A stretch of 64,000 bases of DNA, from contig JAHBNG010000001.1 of NCBI GenBank assembly GCA_019217005.1, positions 1 to 64,000 of the forward strand, given 5' to 3'. Below the pieces are notes generated by a model. That model was not told the origin of the DNA. It saw only the letters and a list, made by a program, of their open reading frames with translations, and searched no databases. Shown here in pieces: positions 10,268-19,324 of this stretch. Both the position numbers and the translations under genes were made by a program. This stretch comes from Chloroflexi bacterium TSY (GTDB lineage Bacteria > Chloroflexota > Anaerolineae > Caldilineales > Caldilineaceae). How positions within the stretch are numbered: the first letter of the stretch is position 1; each line of letters starts with the position of its first letter.

Positions 10268-10875
10268 CCAACCATCCAGCAGGAGATGATGATGGCTCCA
10301 TAAACATCGATATCTCTTCTCCGAGAGCCTGGCCAGCGTCAAGCGCATAAGCGGAGGCTGAGACGGGGTGGTTCATTTTAGCTGGATAGATAGGTTTACA
10401 CTTTTAGAAACAGAAAGAACGTTTATATTCTCTGATTTCGCCGGTTCTCAGAGAGAAAACGGTCTCATATAGATTTTTGTCTATATATCAAAAGTGTAAA
10501 CCTAATTTTGAACCACCCCCGCTGAGACAATTCGAATCCCCGCTGCCGATCGGTTCTCAAAAGCGCATTGAACTGGGTCTGCTGCTCTTTCTCGGACAAA
10601 TCGCGCCAATCCTGCTCATCCCAAGAGATAGCGACATCTTGGTAGACGATCTGTAGCGGTTTGTCCAACCCATCCCAGACAAACGCACTACGAAGGGCTG
10701 GATGTCGGTCAAGCAATTTTTGCCAGGTCTGCCGGAAGAGCGAAATATCTACATTTTCTCCCAGAACATAGCCAGCCTGCGTCAGATACACATCTGACTC
10801 TGCGTTATAAAGTGTATGAAAAAGCATTCCTTGCTGCATGGGCGACAAGGGATAAATATCTTCGACATTTTTCAT
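10268..10875 (-). pseudogene. 5' part of the second NRPS, split by MITE-A
   Basis: The frame from 10875 starts MKNVEDIYPLSPMQQGMLFH, typical of a condensation domain that accepts a D-configured donor, which fits the upstream epimerization domain. Its ATG overlaps the stop of the upstream NRPS (ATGA), so the two are translationally coupled. The frame is cut after RGFELSQ by MITE-A. Beyond it, PPLMRLTLARLSEKRYRC and the catalytic HHLLLDGWS continue to 10268, where MITE-B interrupts again. Removing both elements gives one uninterrupted condensation domain and a protein of about 1,860 residues. As sequenced, the gene is inactive or its product is split. Confidence 0.9.
10365..10520. mobile_element. 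MITE-A copy 2 inside the NRPS
   Basis: A 156-bp element with ends GGGGTGGTTCA and TGAACCACCCC and subterminal inverted AGGTTTACACTTTT/AAAAGTGTAAACCT. It is flanked by the 8-bp duplication GCTGAGAC (10357-10364 and 10521-10528). Excision restores the NRPS frame as FELSQPPLMRLTL. Other copies: 1-52, 33027-33155 and 55780-55935. Confidence 0.92.
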
Positions 10876-13800
10876 GGTTGTGCCACCCTTTCGCCACTTT
10901 CACCAATTAAAGAGGTTAGCTGCTGAAACTCTTGTTCATCCAATGCCGCCAATGGGAAGTCTGACGGCGTGAAGGAGGGGGCTTGGACAGAGCAACAATG
11001 GTCAATGAGCTCACGCAAAGCAGTCATATATTGTTCTGCTAACTGTTCAATGGTCTCTCGGTTATGAAGTTCCGTACTATAGGCCCAATCAATCTGGAAC
11101 CGTCCATCCGATATCTTGCAGTTGATCTCTAGCCAATAGTTACGCTTGCCTTCGGGGCTGTGATGAAGACCGCTAGATTCGCGGGCAGGCTGAAATAAAG
11201 CAACATCCGTTAATGCCTGATCGAACTGCCCCAAATAATTGAAAGAGAGTTTTGGTTCGGGCTGTGTCTCAAGTAGGACGATATGGTCATCGTCAGGGTT
11301 GAGATAGCGCAGAATTCCATAACCAATGCCACGATTGGGAATGTGACGCAACTGCTCCTTAATGGTCTTAAGTTCGCTTCCAACGGTTGGCTCCGCACCT
11401 AAATCTAGGAGCACGGGGAAAATGCTCGTAAACCAACCCACTGTACGCGAAAGGTCGACACCCTCAAATAGATCCTCACGCCCGTGTCCTTCCAAGGCGA
11501 CCAAAAGCTGGCGCGATTGAAGCCAAGGGGCCAAAGCCTGGGCAAGAGCCGTCAGCAACAGATCATTGATCTGGGTATGATATGCCTTGGGGGTTTCGTG
11601 CAGTAAAGCCTGCGTCTCTTCGGCGGTCAGCGAAAAGCGTACCGTCCGAGCAGACATGACAGAGTTGATGCCTGTTGGTTGATCGATGGGCAGCTCCCCA
11701 ACGTTTGGTGGCACGGCCGCCAGCCAATAATCCAGCTCTTGATGCAGCTCGATAGATGTACGACTATGCTCCACCAGTTGCTCTGCCCATGCCTTGTAGG
11801 AGGTCGTTTTGCTGGGCAACTGGGCGACTTCTGCCTGTTGGAGTTGTTGATAGACCGTCTCTAGATCCTCAAGCAAAATTCGCCATGAAACGCCATCAAC
11901 AACCAAATGATGAATAGCCAAGAGCAGACGGCCCGATTTGCCTGAGCCCATCTGAAAGAGAACAGGCTGAATCAATGGACCGTTTGTGAGATGAAGGCTG
12001 GCCTGATACTGAGTAGCCGTGGTCGCAATCGCCTCCTGTTGCTCGGTTCCGGATAACGTCGATAGATCAACCTGAATCAAGGAGGGTAAGTTTGTTATGT
12101 CATGATTAACCTGCTGCCATCCAGTTTTCGTGGGAGAAAATCGCAGCCGCAAGGCATCGTGGTGTTCAACTAAGCGATGAATTGCCTGTTCCAGAAGTCT
12201 ATCATCTACACCGACGGCCACATCCAGAAGCATCGATTGGTTCCAGTAGTGAGGATTGGGCTGCTCTTGTGCAAAGAACCAGCGCTGAATCGGTGTTTGA
12301 GGTACTGGTCCGACAACCGGCCCTTGCTCCGCTTGAAGCATCGGGACAACATCGGCCACACAGGCTAATTCTGCGATAGTCTGATATTGGAAAATATCTT
12401 TCGCCGCCAGGTGCAAGCCAGCCTGATTGGCTTTAGAGACTATCTGTATGCTCAAAATCGAATCGCCACCCAATTGGAAGAAATTGTCGTGTACCCCCAC
12501 TTTATCCAGACGTAGTACCTGAGACCAGATATTGGCCAGTTGAGTTTCTGTCTCTGAGCGAGCAAGGACAAATCGTTCTTCTACCTCTAATGTTGCCCGA
12601 TCTGGTAGGGGGAGTGCGTTCCGGTCGATCTTCCCGCTACTTGTTTGTGGGAATGACGCGACCATGACAAAAGCAGAGGGAATCATATAGCTTGGCAGTC
12701 GTTGCTGTAACGCGTTCTGCAACTCGCTACCTGTTACGCTTTGTCCAGCTTCGGGTACGATGTAGGCAACCAGGCGCTTGTGTTCGAGGCTCTCTTCCCT
12801 TGCCAAGACCACAGCTTCCTGCACCCCTGGCTGGGAACGTAATACAGTCTCAATCTCACCAAGTTCAATGCGGAATCCACGAATTTTTACTTGATGGTCT
12901 ACACGACCGAGAAATTCAATCGTGCCATCGGGTAAATACTTTGCCCGATCACCGGTTTTGTAAAGACGTTTACTTGGTTCGTCGCAAAACGGATCGGGTA
13001 CAAACTTTTCATCGGTTAATTGAGGGCGGTTTAGATACCCCCGCGCCACCTGGATGCCGCCAATACAAAGTTCGCCAGGTACACCGATCGGTACCGGCTC
13101 CAAATGGCTATTCAGGATGTAGATTTGAGTGTTTGCAATCGGTCGGCCGATCGGAATGGTCGCCCGTGTCGAGTCAGGTTGGCAAGCCCAGAATGTCACA
13201 TCAACAGCCGCTTCTGTCGGTCCGTACAAGTTGTATAGCCGAGCGTTACTCTGTTCAAAGAAACGATGTTGCAAATCAACCGATAGCGCCTCGCCGCTGC
13301 AGATGACTCGACACAAAGAGTCGCAGCTCTGTAAGTTACCCGCATCGAGAAACCCCTGAAGCATTGAGGGGACGAAATGAAGCGTTGTAATCTGCTCTTT
13401 GATGATGATTTCGGTTAAATAGTGTGGATCGCGATGGCCGTTAGGTTGTGCAATGACCAATCTAGCACCCACCATCAAAGGCCAAAAGAATTCCCAAACC
13501 GATACATCGAAGCTAAAGGGTGTCTTTTGCAGAACAGCGCCCGCCTCTGTCAAATTAAAGGTTTCTTGCATCCAATAGAGGCGGTTGCAGATCGCCTCAT
13601 GATCGATCATGACACCTTTGGGGACGCCAGTCGACCCCGAGGTGTATATGATGTATGCAAGATTTTCTTTTGTCGCTTTGTACTCGGGGTTGGTCGAACA
13701 CTCCTGGCTAATTGCCTGTTGTTCCGCATCCAGACAGATTGTTCGTCCTGTGTGGGCAGGAAGCTTCTCGATGAGATGTTCACTGGTCAATACAAGGGGT

Positions 13801-15701
13801 GCCTGTGCGTCTTTGATCATAAATTCCAGACGCTCTTGCGGGTAGGATGGATCCAGCGGAACATAAGCGCCACTGGCTTTGAGAATGCCATACAGCGCAA
13901 TCACCATATCAAGCGAGCGTTCTAGGCAGATGCCAACAGGAACATCTGGGCCTATGCCCTGCTTGATCAAATAATGAGCAAGTTGATTTGCTCGCTCGTT
14001 TAACTGTAGATATGAAAGCCGATCTTCATCAAAAGAGATTGCGAGTGAATGGGGAGTCTGCTTGACTTGGGCATCAAAGAGCTCGTGTAAACAGTGCGTA
14101 CTCGGGTATTGAACTCGTGTGTCATTCCATTCATATAATATTTTCTGCTTTTCTTCTGATGTAAGAAACGAAATTCTCGTGATATCTTGAGCAGGGTCGC
14201 GCACAACTGCTTCTAGCAAACATTCCAAGTGATCCAGCATCTGATCGATGGTAGATTCAGTAAACAAGTCTGTGTTGTATTTCAATATTGCTTTCAAGCC
14301 ATCATCTTTCTCTATCATGTGTAAAGAAAGATCGAACTTGATTTTGTCAATATCTACCCGGAAGGGGCCTATCTCTAAATCTGGCAAATCGAGCTTAATA
14401 AATTCATTACGCTGCTGGAGAACAAACATAACCTGGACAAGGGGTGCATAACTTAAATTACGTTCCGGTTTTAGTTCCTCTACCAACTTTTCAAAGGGAA
14501 GCTCCTGATGGGCATATGCCCCGAGCGCGATGTTGCGGACCCGGCTAACCAAATCGACAAAACTAGGGCTGCCAGAAAGATCAATATGTAATGCTAATGT
14601 ATTCACAAAGAAACCGATGAGCTGCTCTAATTCAATCTGATTGCGATTGGCAATTGGGGTTCCAATCACAACACTAGATTGCCCACTGTACTGATGCAGT
14701 AGAGTGCTATATGCTGATAACAATGTCATGAACAGCGTTGCATTATGCTGGTTACTCAACTGCCTTAACCCTTGAAGCAAAGATGGCGAAAACACTCTGC
14801 TCTTCGAACTACCTCGATAACTTTGGGTCGCCGGACGTGGGTAGTCCATTGGTAGGTTCAACAGCGGAGGGGCGCCATCCAGTTTTTGCTTCCAATAAGA
14901 GAGCAACTGTTCCAATGTTTCCCCTTGCAATCGCTGATGTTGCCACATCGTAAAATCTACATACTGGACAGGCAAGCGAGGCAGCTTAAGAGGTAAGTCA
15001 TGGGCGTAAGCGATATATAGTTTATTCAATTCTTGGCGCAATAAGCCGAAAGACCAGCCGTCAGTAATAATATGGTGCTTCACGAGCAGAAAGATATGAA
15101 TATCAGGCGCTAGCTTAAGGATCCTAGAACGGAGTAACGGCCCCTCCTCTAAACTGAAAGGTCGTTGAATTTCTTTGAGGACAAAAGAGCTTGCTTTCGC
15201 TTCTCTTTGGGCACTGGGCAGCTTCTGCAGATCAATTATTGGTATTTCCAATGATAGAGTGGGCTCAATGACTTGAACGGGGCGATCATCGATTATTGGC
15301 ATTCTGGTCCGTAAAGCTTCATGACGGGCGACAATGCTATTTACGCTATTTTTTAAGGCTTCTGCATCAAGCACACCCCGCATTAGCAAGATAAGGTGGT
15401 CATTATAAATAGACTTATTCGGCTCCATTTTTTCAAGGAACCACAGTCGCTGCTGTGAGAACGAAAGCGGGAAATATTTTTTGTCGCGCGCCACATGTTG
15501 AATGGAAGAGGTAAAAGAGCGAGCAGAGATCTGTGTGCTCTGTAAAAACTCAATAAGCTCTTCCTTGCGCTTAACCAGCTCTAGGCGTAAGGATGAAGAA
15601 AGCGAATGGGCAGGGGCGCTATATCGCAATTGACCATTATCTAGCCAGATCTTGATTTCGTGATGACGAAGTTGAGACAATAGTTCAGGAACAGTGTTCA
15701 T
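10872..15701 (-). CDS. nonribosomal peptide synthetase, TubC-C-A(Ser?)-PCP-E
   Basis: 1609 residues, first NRPS of the leftward operon. Domains: TubC-like N-terminal docking domain (1-55, LLSQLRHHEIKIWLDNGQLR); condensation (70-510, HHIITDGWS near 209); adenylation (540-1040, AYIIYTSGSTGVPKGVMIDH near 687, NLYGPTEAAVDVTFW, YKTGDRAKYLPDG); PCP (LGGDSILSIQ, Ser near 1078); epimerization (1110-1590, IHHLVVDGVSWR near 1265, NRGIGYGILRYL, LSFNYLGQFDQ). I read the specificity code as D-V-W-H-I-S-L-V-D-K, very close to the known serine code (DVWHLSLVDK type), so it likely loads L-Ser and epimerizes it to D-Ser. The docking domain implies an upstream partner, but none lies within the 2 kb before it. 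The stop overlaps the next gene's start. Confidence 0.96.
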   Translation of the reverse strand: MNTVPELLSQLRHHEIKIWLDNGQLRYSAPAHSLSSSLRLELVKRKEELIEFLQSTQISARSFTSSIQHVARDKKYFPLSFSQQRLWFLEKMEPNKSIYNDHLILLMRGVLDAEALKNSVNSIVARHEALRTRMPIIDDRPVQVIEPTLSLEIPIIDLQKLPSAQREAKASSFVLKEIQRPFSLEEGPLLRSRILKLAPDIHIFLLVKHHIITDGWSFGLLRQELNKLYIAYAHDLPLKLPRLPVQYVDFTMWQHQRLQGETLEQLLSYWKQKLDGAPPLLNLPMDYPRPATQSYRGSSKSRVFSPSLLQGLRQLSNQHNATLFMTLLSAYSTLLHQYSGQSSVVIGTPIANRNQIELEQLIGFFVNTLALHIDLSGSPSFVDLVSRVRNIALGAYAHQELPFEKLVEELKPERNLSYAPLVQVMFVLQQRNEFIKLDLPDLEIGPFRVDIDKIKFDLSLHMIEKDDGLKAILKYNTDLFTESTIDQMLDHLECLLEAVVRDPAQDITRISFLTSEEKQKILYEWNDTRVQYPSTHCLHELFDAQVKQTPHSLAISFDEDRLSYLQLNERANQLAHYLIKQGIGPDVPVGICLERSLDMVIALYGILKASGAYVPLDPSYPQERLEFMIKDAQAPLVLTSEHLIEKLPAHTGRTICLDAEQQAISQECSTNPEYKATKENLAYIIYTSGSTGVPKGVMIDHEAICNRLYWMQETFNLTEAGAVLQKTPFSFDVSVWEFFWPLMVGARLVIAQPNGHRDPHYLTEIIIKEQITTLHFVPSMLQGFLDAGNLQSCDSLCRVICSGEALSVDLQHRFFEQSNARLYNLYGPTEAAVDVTFWACQPDSTRATIPIGRPIANTQIYILNSHLEPVPIGVPGELCIGGIQVARGYLNRPQLTDEKFVPDPFCDEPSKRLYKTGDRAKYLPDGTIEFLGRVDHQVKIRGFRIELGEIETVLRSQPGVQEAVVLAREESLEHKRLVAYIVPEAGQSVTGSELQNALQQRLPSYMIPSAFVMVASFPQTSSGKIDRNALPLPDRATLEVEERFVLARSETETQLANIWSQVLRLDKVGVHDNFFQLGGDSILSIQIVSKANQAGLHLAAKDIFQYQTIAELACVADVVPMLQAEQGPVVGPVPQTPIQRWFFAQEQPNPHYWNQSMLLDVAVGVDDRLLEQAIHRLVEHHDALRLRFSPTKTGWQQVNHDITNLPSLIQVDLSTLSGTEQQEAIATTATQYQASLHLTNGPLIQPVLFQMGSGKSGRLLLAIHHLVVDGVSWRILLEDLETVYQQLQQAEVAQLPSKTTSYKAWAEQLVEHSRTSIELHQELDYWLAAVPPNVGELPIDQPTGINSVMSARTVRFSLTAEETQALLHETPKAYHTQINDLLLTALAQALAPWLQSRQLLVALEGHGREDLFEGVDLSRTVGWFTSIFPVLLDLGAEPTVGSELKTIKEQLRHIPNRGIGYGILRYLNPDDDHIVLLETQPEPKLSFNYLGQFDQALTDVALFQPARESSGLHHSPEGKRNYWLEINCKISDGRFQIDWAYSTELHNRETIEQLAEQYMTALRELIDHCCSVQAPSFTPSDFPLAALDEQEFQQLTSLIGESGERVAQP

Positions 15702-15745
15702 ATTTATTCTCTACGGTTACAGAGAAGCTTCTTAAGTCTGTATAA

Positions 15746-15862
15746 AAAAGCTTTCAGCGAATCAGCCGTCAGCTAGGTCGAAGCGACCACTTCGTGTTTG
15801 GTTGCAGATGCGTAGCATCCACAGCCAGAATCTGGCCATGTTTCGTGGCTGATTTTTATACT
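15746..15862. repeat. TCAGC-type hairpin repeat E1
   Basis: Begins TTTCAGCGAATCAGCCGTCA, contains small palindromes (GTCGAAGCGACC, GATGCGTAGCATC) and ends before the tyrosine-recombinase element. A near-identical copy lies at 33655-33770 in the same position relative to the element's derivative, so the pair shares an ancestor that included this flank. Confidence 0.75.
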
Positions 15863-15910
15863 TTCCCATACTCAGTAGATCCAAAATGTGTCATTTATCC
15901 GCGGAGGTCG

Positions 15911-16060
15911 CATTCTCTATTACACGCAGTAGACATAATCCTGCACTTCTCAGTCAAAACAGACTCGAGCGTGCCAAATGGTCCGAGATTCTCTACTGCG
16001 TCTTTTTTCGCCATTTGAACGCTCTACCTCTGAGAAATCCTACTGCGTGTAATCTCTAAC
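15911..16060. repeat. mini-cassette bounded by ATTACACGCAGTAG inverted repeats
   Basis: Left end TCTCTATTACACGCAGTAG, right end CTACTGCGTGTAATCTCTAA. The interior has no coding capacity. The same ends bound the recombinase cassette next to it, so this looks like its non-autonomous, internally deleted form. A nearly identical copy lies at about 33832-33971. Confidence 0.75.
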
Positions 16061-16127
16061 GCCGGTCACTGTCGAGTAGAGTCGCATTAGAGATTACACG
16101 CAGTAGACATAAAAGTTAAAGTGGTTG

Positions 16128-18151
16128 CTATTGAAAAGTTGATTCAAAGGCATTCTCCAAAGTGGGACCCCAAATAGCGGGGTCAGGTTCAGGGATAGCG
16201 TAAACAGAATGTGAAGCCATAGCGGCTAAATAATGCTGCTGAATGGTTTCATCGTAGAGCTGTGCATAAAGCATGGTGGTATCGATATGAGTGTGCCCCA
16301 TGAGTTTCTGCAAGGTAGTGATGGGCATAAGGCCACTGTTGAGCAAACGGGTGGCAAAGGTATGGCGCAAGCGATGAGGAGTGACGCCCTCTAAGTTAGC
16401 TTGGGCGGCAAAGGCATGAAGATGGTTGCGCACATAATTGGCTCGAAGAGGTAAGCCATCGCGTAGTAAAAAGCGGGGAATGAGTAGCCAGGTCATCGGT
16501 GCGATGTTGCAGATGGGCATCGATGGCAAGAGCAGTGCGTTGGGTAACAGGCAACCGACGGTCACGATGGGATTTGGCATCTCGAACGAGCAGAGTCTGT
16601 GTATCCGAATTCCAGTCAGAAACGAGCAGAGCTTGCACTTCGCCCATACGTAGCCCAGCATCAACCAGAATAAGAAACCAAGCACGGTCAAGGAGGTCGG
16701 AAGGAGAAAGGCTCTGAGCCGTTGAGTTTAAGACGAACTGTTCAAGTTGAGCAAATTCATGCTGGCGCAACGGACGAGGTAAGGTAGTGGGTCGTTTGAG
16801 ACGTTGAATGCGATATAAAGCCGGAGCGATCGACTGGCCACATTCTTCAGCAAAATGCAGAAAACACTTGAGGGTACAAATAAAATGATTGATGGTATGG
16901 ACGGAATACTCTAAGTCACATAGGTGGGTGATGTAGTCTTGGAGATCGCGCCGTCTTAGTTCGGATAAGCTGGAGAGCATGCGCTGGTCGAGCATCCATT
17001 GCCAACCGCGTTGGAGTTCGCCAAGCCACTGAAGGGCTCGTTCCCGCCGATAGAGGGCTTTCCAGCGTAATTGCTGGTGGAGAAGTAATGAGATGATGGG
17101 TTGATGAAGCCAGAGCGGCAATGAGGTGAGACGTTGACGGATCTCATCAGCAGACAAACAGATGCCAACAGCTGGCTCCACTGTGCGATGTTCAGAAGGC
17201 ACAGTATTCTCTGTCTCTATTGCAGATGTCGTTCCTTCAATATCCGAGCATGCGGCTTGGCGAGACAACTGCTCCATAGCAGCTTCATAGTCGGCTCGCA
17301 TATCAGGATTGGCACCATCGATGTAAATCTGGGTCGTTTTCAATTGACTGTGACCCAACCAATGAGAGAGACTAGGCAGTGGCATACGCGACTCTGCCAT
17401 TCGTCTGGCGAAGGTATGGCGCAGGCGATGACAGGAGACCTCGTTCTCGGAGAGTCCGGCTTGCTGACGGTAATAATCGAGGCGCTCCTGGATTCCGCGG
17501 ACACTGATGCCTTTGTGACGACGAGTCAGAAACAGATGGCTATCGACTGCATCAGGACGCTCATCCATATAGCTCACCAACAGCGCTGTGGTTTCTGGCG
17601 TCAACCAGACTCGACGCTCTTTGTTCCCTTTGCCGCGTACGCGCAGTGACCACAGTTCGTCCGGATTTATGGCAGCTTCAATATCGCCCATCTCTGGTTT
17701 CGACACTTCGCCCACCCGCAGGCCAACGTCGAGCATCAAGGCCAACATCACTTGGTCTCTTATCTGACCTTGACTCACGCTCCCCCCATAACTGGCGGAC
17801 GATGCGTTCCGCTATATCTCTGGGAAGATGGCAACCTGTATCCAGTCGGTGTAGACGCCACACCACCGGGTTTGACCAGCTTTCGTCTTCTGCCTCATCC
17901 GCCAAGTAGTCGAAAAATCGGCTCAACGTTGCCACTCTGCGATTGACCGTCGCACTGCTCATCCCCGCTTCGAGTTGCGCCGTTACAAACGTCGTTATCT
18001 CTTGGCGACCTATCTCTCTTGGCCTTTTTTCTATCACCTGGCCAAATTGATTTAGGTCACTTTCGTAATGTTTTACAGTTTCGCTTTGCGGAGAAAGCAT
18101 TCTCACATGGGCACAGAATCCTGTTACTGCGGCGCTAAATTCTTGGTTCAT
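16128..18151 (-). pseudogene. fused double tyrosine recombinase, frameshifted
   Basis: Three minus-strand frames (17678-18151, 16396-17778, 16128-16691) join to one protein of about 675 residues with two complete tyrosine-recombinase units. Unit 1: SAM-like core-binding domain, then GLRVGEV (Arg), HRLRHTFARRM, LGHSQLKTTQIYI (Tyr). A linker leads to unit 2: a second core-binding domain, AGLRMGEVQ, HRLRHTFATRL, MGHTHIDTTMLYA. Each unit keeps the R-H-R-H-Y set. The first frame change is at a run of six G near 17783 (on the coding strand), the second near 16500-16690. Homopolymer errors could explain the first. It fills the large cassette. Known relatives in concept are multi-recombinase elements such as RIT; a single fused polypeptide is unusual. 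Confidence 0.88.
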
Positions 18152-18269
18152 TTTGGCCTCCTAGGGCTATTTTACCCCTTTTTTGGCCTACTGCGTGTAA
18201 TAGAGAATGCTACCTCCGCGCATAAAAGACACATTTTGGATCTACTGAGACTAAAAGAGATATAAATTC

Positions 18270-18971
18270 ATGGTCTCTACAGAGCCTAAAGATATTATAA
18301 GGAACCGACAAGACTCCATGAAACGCTACTGGACGATTACAGGCGCCATTTTTTTCTTCTTCACAATGCTATTTCTGATTGTGGAGTGGTTCAGCCCGGC
18401 ATTTCTATCGGACCCACAGAGCTGGATGAACCAGAGCAACATCATGGTTGCCCTGGCAGGGATTGGGCTGCTGGTCGCGGATGTATTACTGCCCGTGCCA
18501 TCAAGCTTTGTGATGATTGCGAACGGTATGCTCTATGGCATTGGGTTAGGCACGGTATTATCGCTCATCGGTTACACTGGCAGCGGCTTGATTGGGTTCT
18601 TGATCGGGCGACGCAGTATCTCTATTCTCACCCATCTTGTAACACCCGCTGAACAACAGCGTGCAAATCAGCTTTTAGAGCAATGGGGTTGGCTGGCCAT
18701 CATCGTGACCCGTCCGCTGCCGCTGCTTGCCGAGACGACCTCGATCATGGCGGGTGCATCCACCATGGGATGGCAGACGATGGCGCTGGCCACAATGGCT
18801 GGCTCGCTACCAATTGCCTTGCTCTATGCCATCACAGGGGCAACTACGACCCAGCTTGACAGCGTGCTACTCGCTTCAGTACTTATTGCGGGAATATTCT
18901 TAATTGGAGGACGATTTCTGCGTCCTCCAATACGTAGCAATATCCAGCACGCGACACAGGACAGGGTTTGA
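18270..18971 (+). CDS. DedA/VTT-domain membrane protein
   Basis: 233 residues with about five hydrophobic segments and the VTT (SNARE-associated) core: DVLLPVPSSFVMIANGMLYG, GYTGSGLIGFLIGRR, and RPLPLLAETTSIMAG. DedA-family proteins are inner-membrane proteins implicated in lipid carrier flipping and envelope homeostasis. The start at 18270 has a weak upstream site; a second ATG at 18318 (MKRYWTITG) is possible. It stands alone, just after the recombinase element, so that element may have inserted in its promoter. Confidence 0.88.
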   Translation: MVSTEPKDIIRNRQDSMKRYWTITGAIFFFFTMLFLIVEWFSPAFLSDPQSWMNQSNIMVALAGIGLLVADVLLPVPSSFVMIANGMLYGIGLGTVLSLIGYTGSGLIGFLIGRRSISILTHLVTPAEQQRANQLLEQWGWLAIIVTRPLPLLAETTSIMAGASTMGWQTMALATMAGSLPIALLYAITGATTTQLDSVLLASVLIAGIFLIGGRFLRPPIRSNIQHATQDRV

Positions 18972-19015
18972 AGCCCACTATTAACCTATCCTCGTATATT
19001 GTCTGACATTTTTGG

Positions 19016-19112
19016 TATAGCCTTTCAGAAAAAAATTTTCCTGTCGTTGATGGCATTTCAGCCGGTCAGCTAGTCAGCTCTCTGGCTGACCGGCTGAGAT
19101 GCTGACAAGCTA
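19016..19112. repeat. TCAGC-type hairpin repeat E2
   Basis: About 97 bp. It starts ATAGCCTTTCAG, has a GTTGATGGCATTTCAGCC block, and forms a strong hairpin around CAGCTCTCTGGCTG. The reverse complement recurs at 60490-60588 with few changes. Confidence 0.75.
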
Positions 19113-19124
19113 CTTGTCGAAAGC

Positions 19125-19192
19125 TAAACCGAATCAGCACTGAAATGGATTGGTCCAAACGGGCAGGATGTTGTCTGCGCAGGCAGACAATT
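19125..19192 (+). pseudogene. scar of a toxin-antitoxin locus
   Basis: CTAAACCGAATCAGCACTGA and the next bases repeat the antitoxin gene at 36902-36926. It is followed by a stretch (GGTCCAAACGGGCAGGATGT) that resembles 37312-37332 downstream of the toxin gene. The intervening toxin region is missing, so this is an internally deleted remnant. Confidence 0.6.
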
Positions 19193-19324
19193 AGCCACGC
19201 TCCGAGAAAGATTTCAATCTATCTTTGACACCGGCCCCACAACCTCGATACAATCCCGCCAAACAACGCATTCGACCGCAGACGCCAATAAGCGCACGCC
19301 ACCAATATCAACCGGACCAAAACC

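Larger units (their letters stand above)
15873..18247. mobile_element. tyrosine-recombinase element with CAGTAGATCC ends
   Basis: A 2,375-bp segment with inverted ends CAGTAGATCCAAAATGTGTC and GACACATTTTGGATCTACTG. Inside are a 150-bp mini-cassette (15911-16060) and a large cassette (16087-18208) that holds the recombinase gene. Both cassettes are bounded by inverted copies of ATTACACGCAGTAG. The copy at 33779-34040 has the outer ends and mini-cassette but lacks the large cassette exactly. The outer ends are shared with MITE-B. Confidence 0.85.

Noticed and set aside
12692..13306. Plus-strand frame of 204 residues inside the first NRPS
   Set aside because: The minus strand encodes an unmistakable adenylation domain at the same place.
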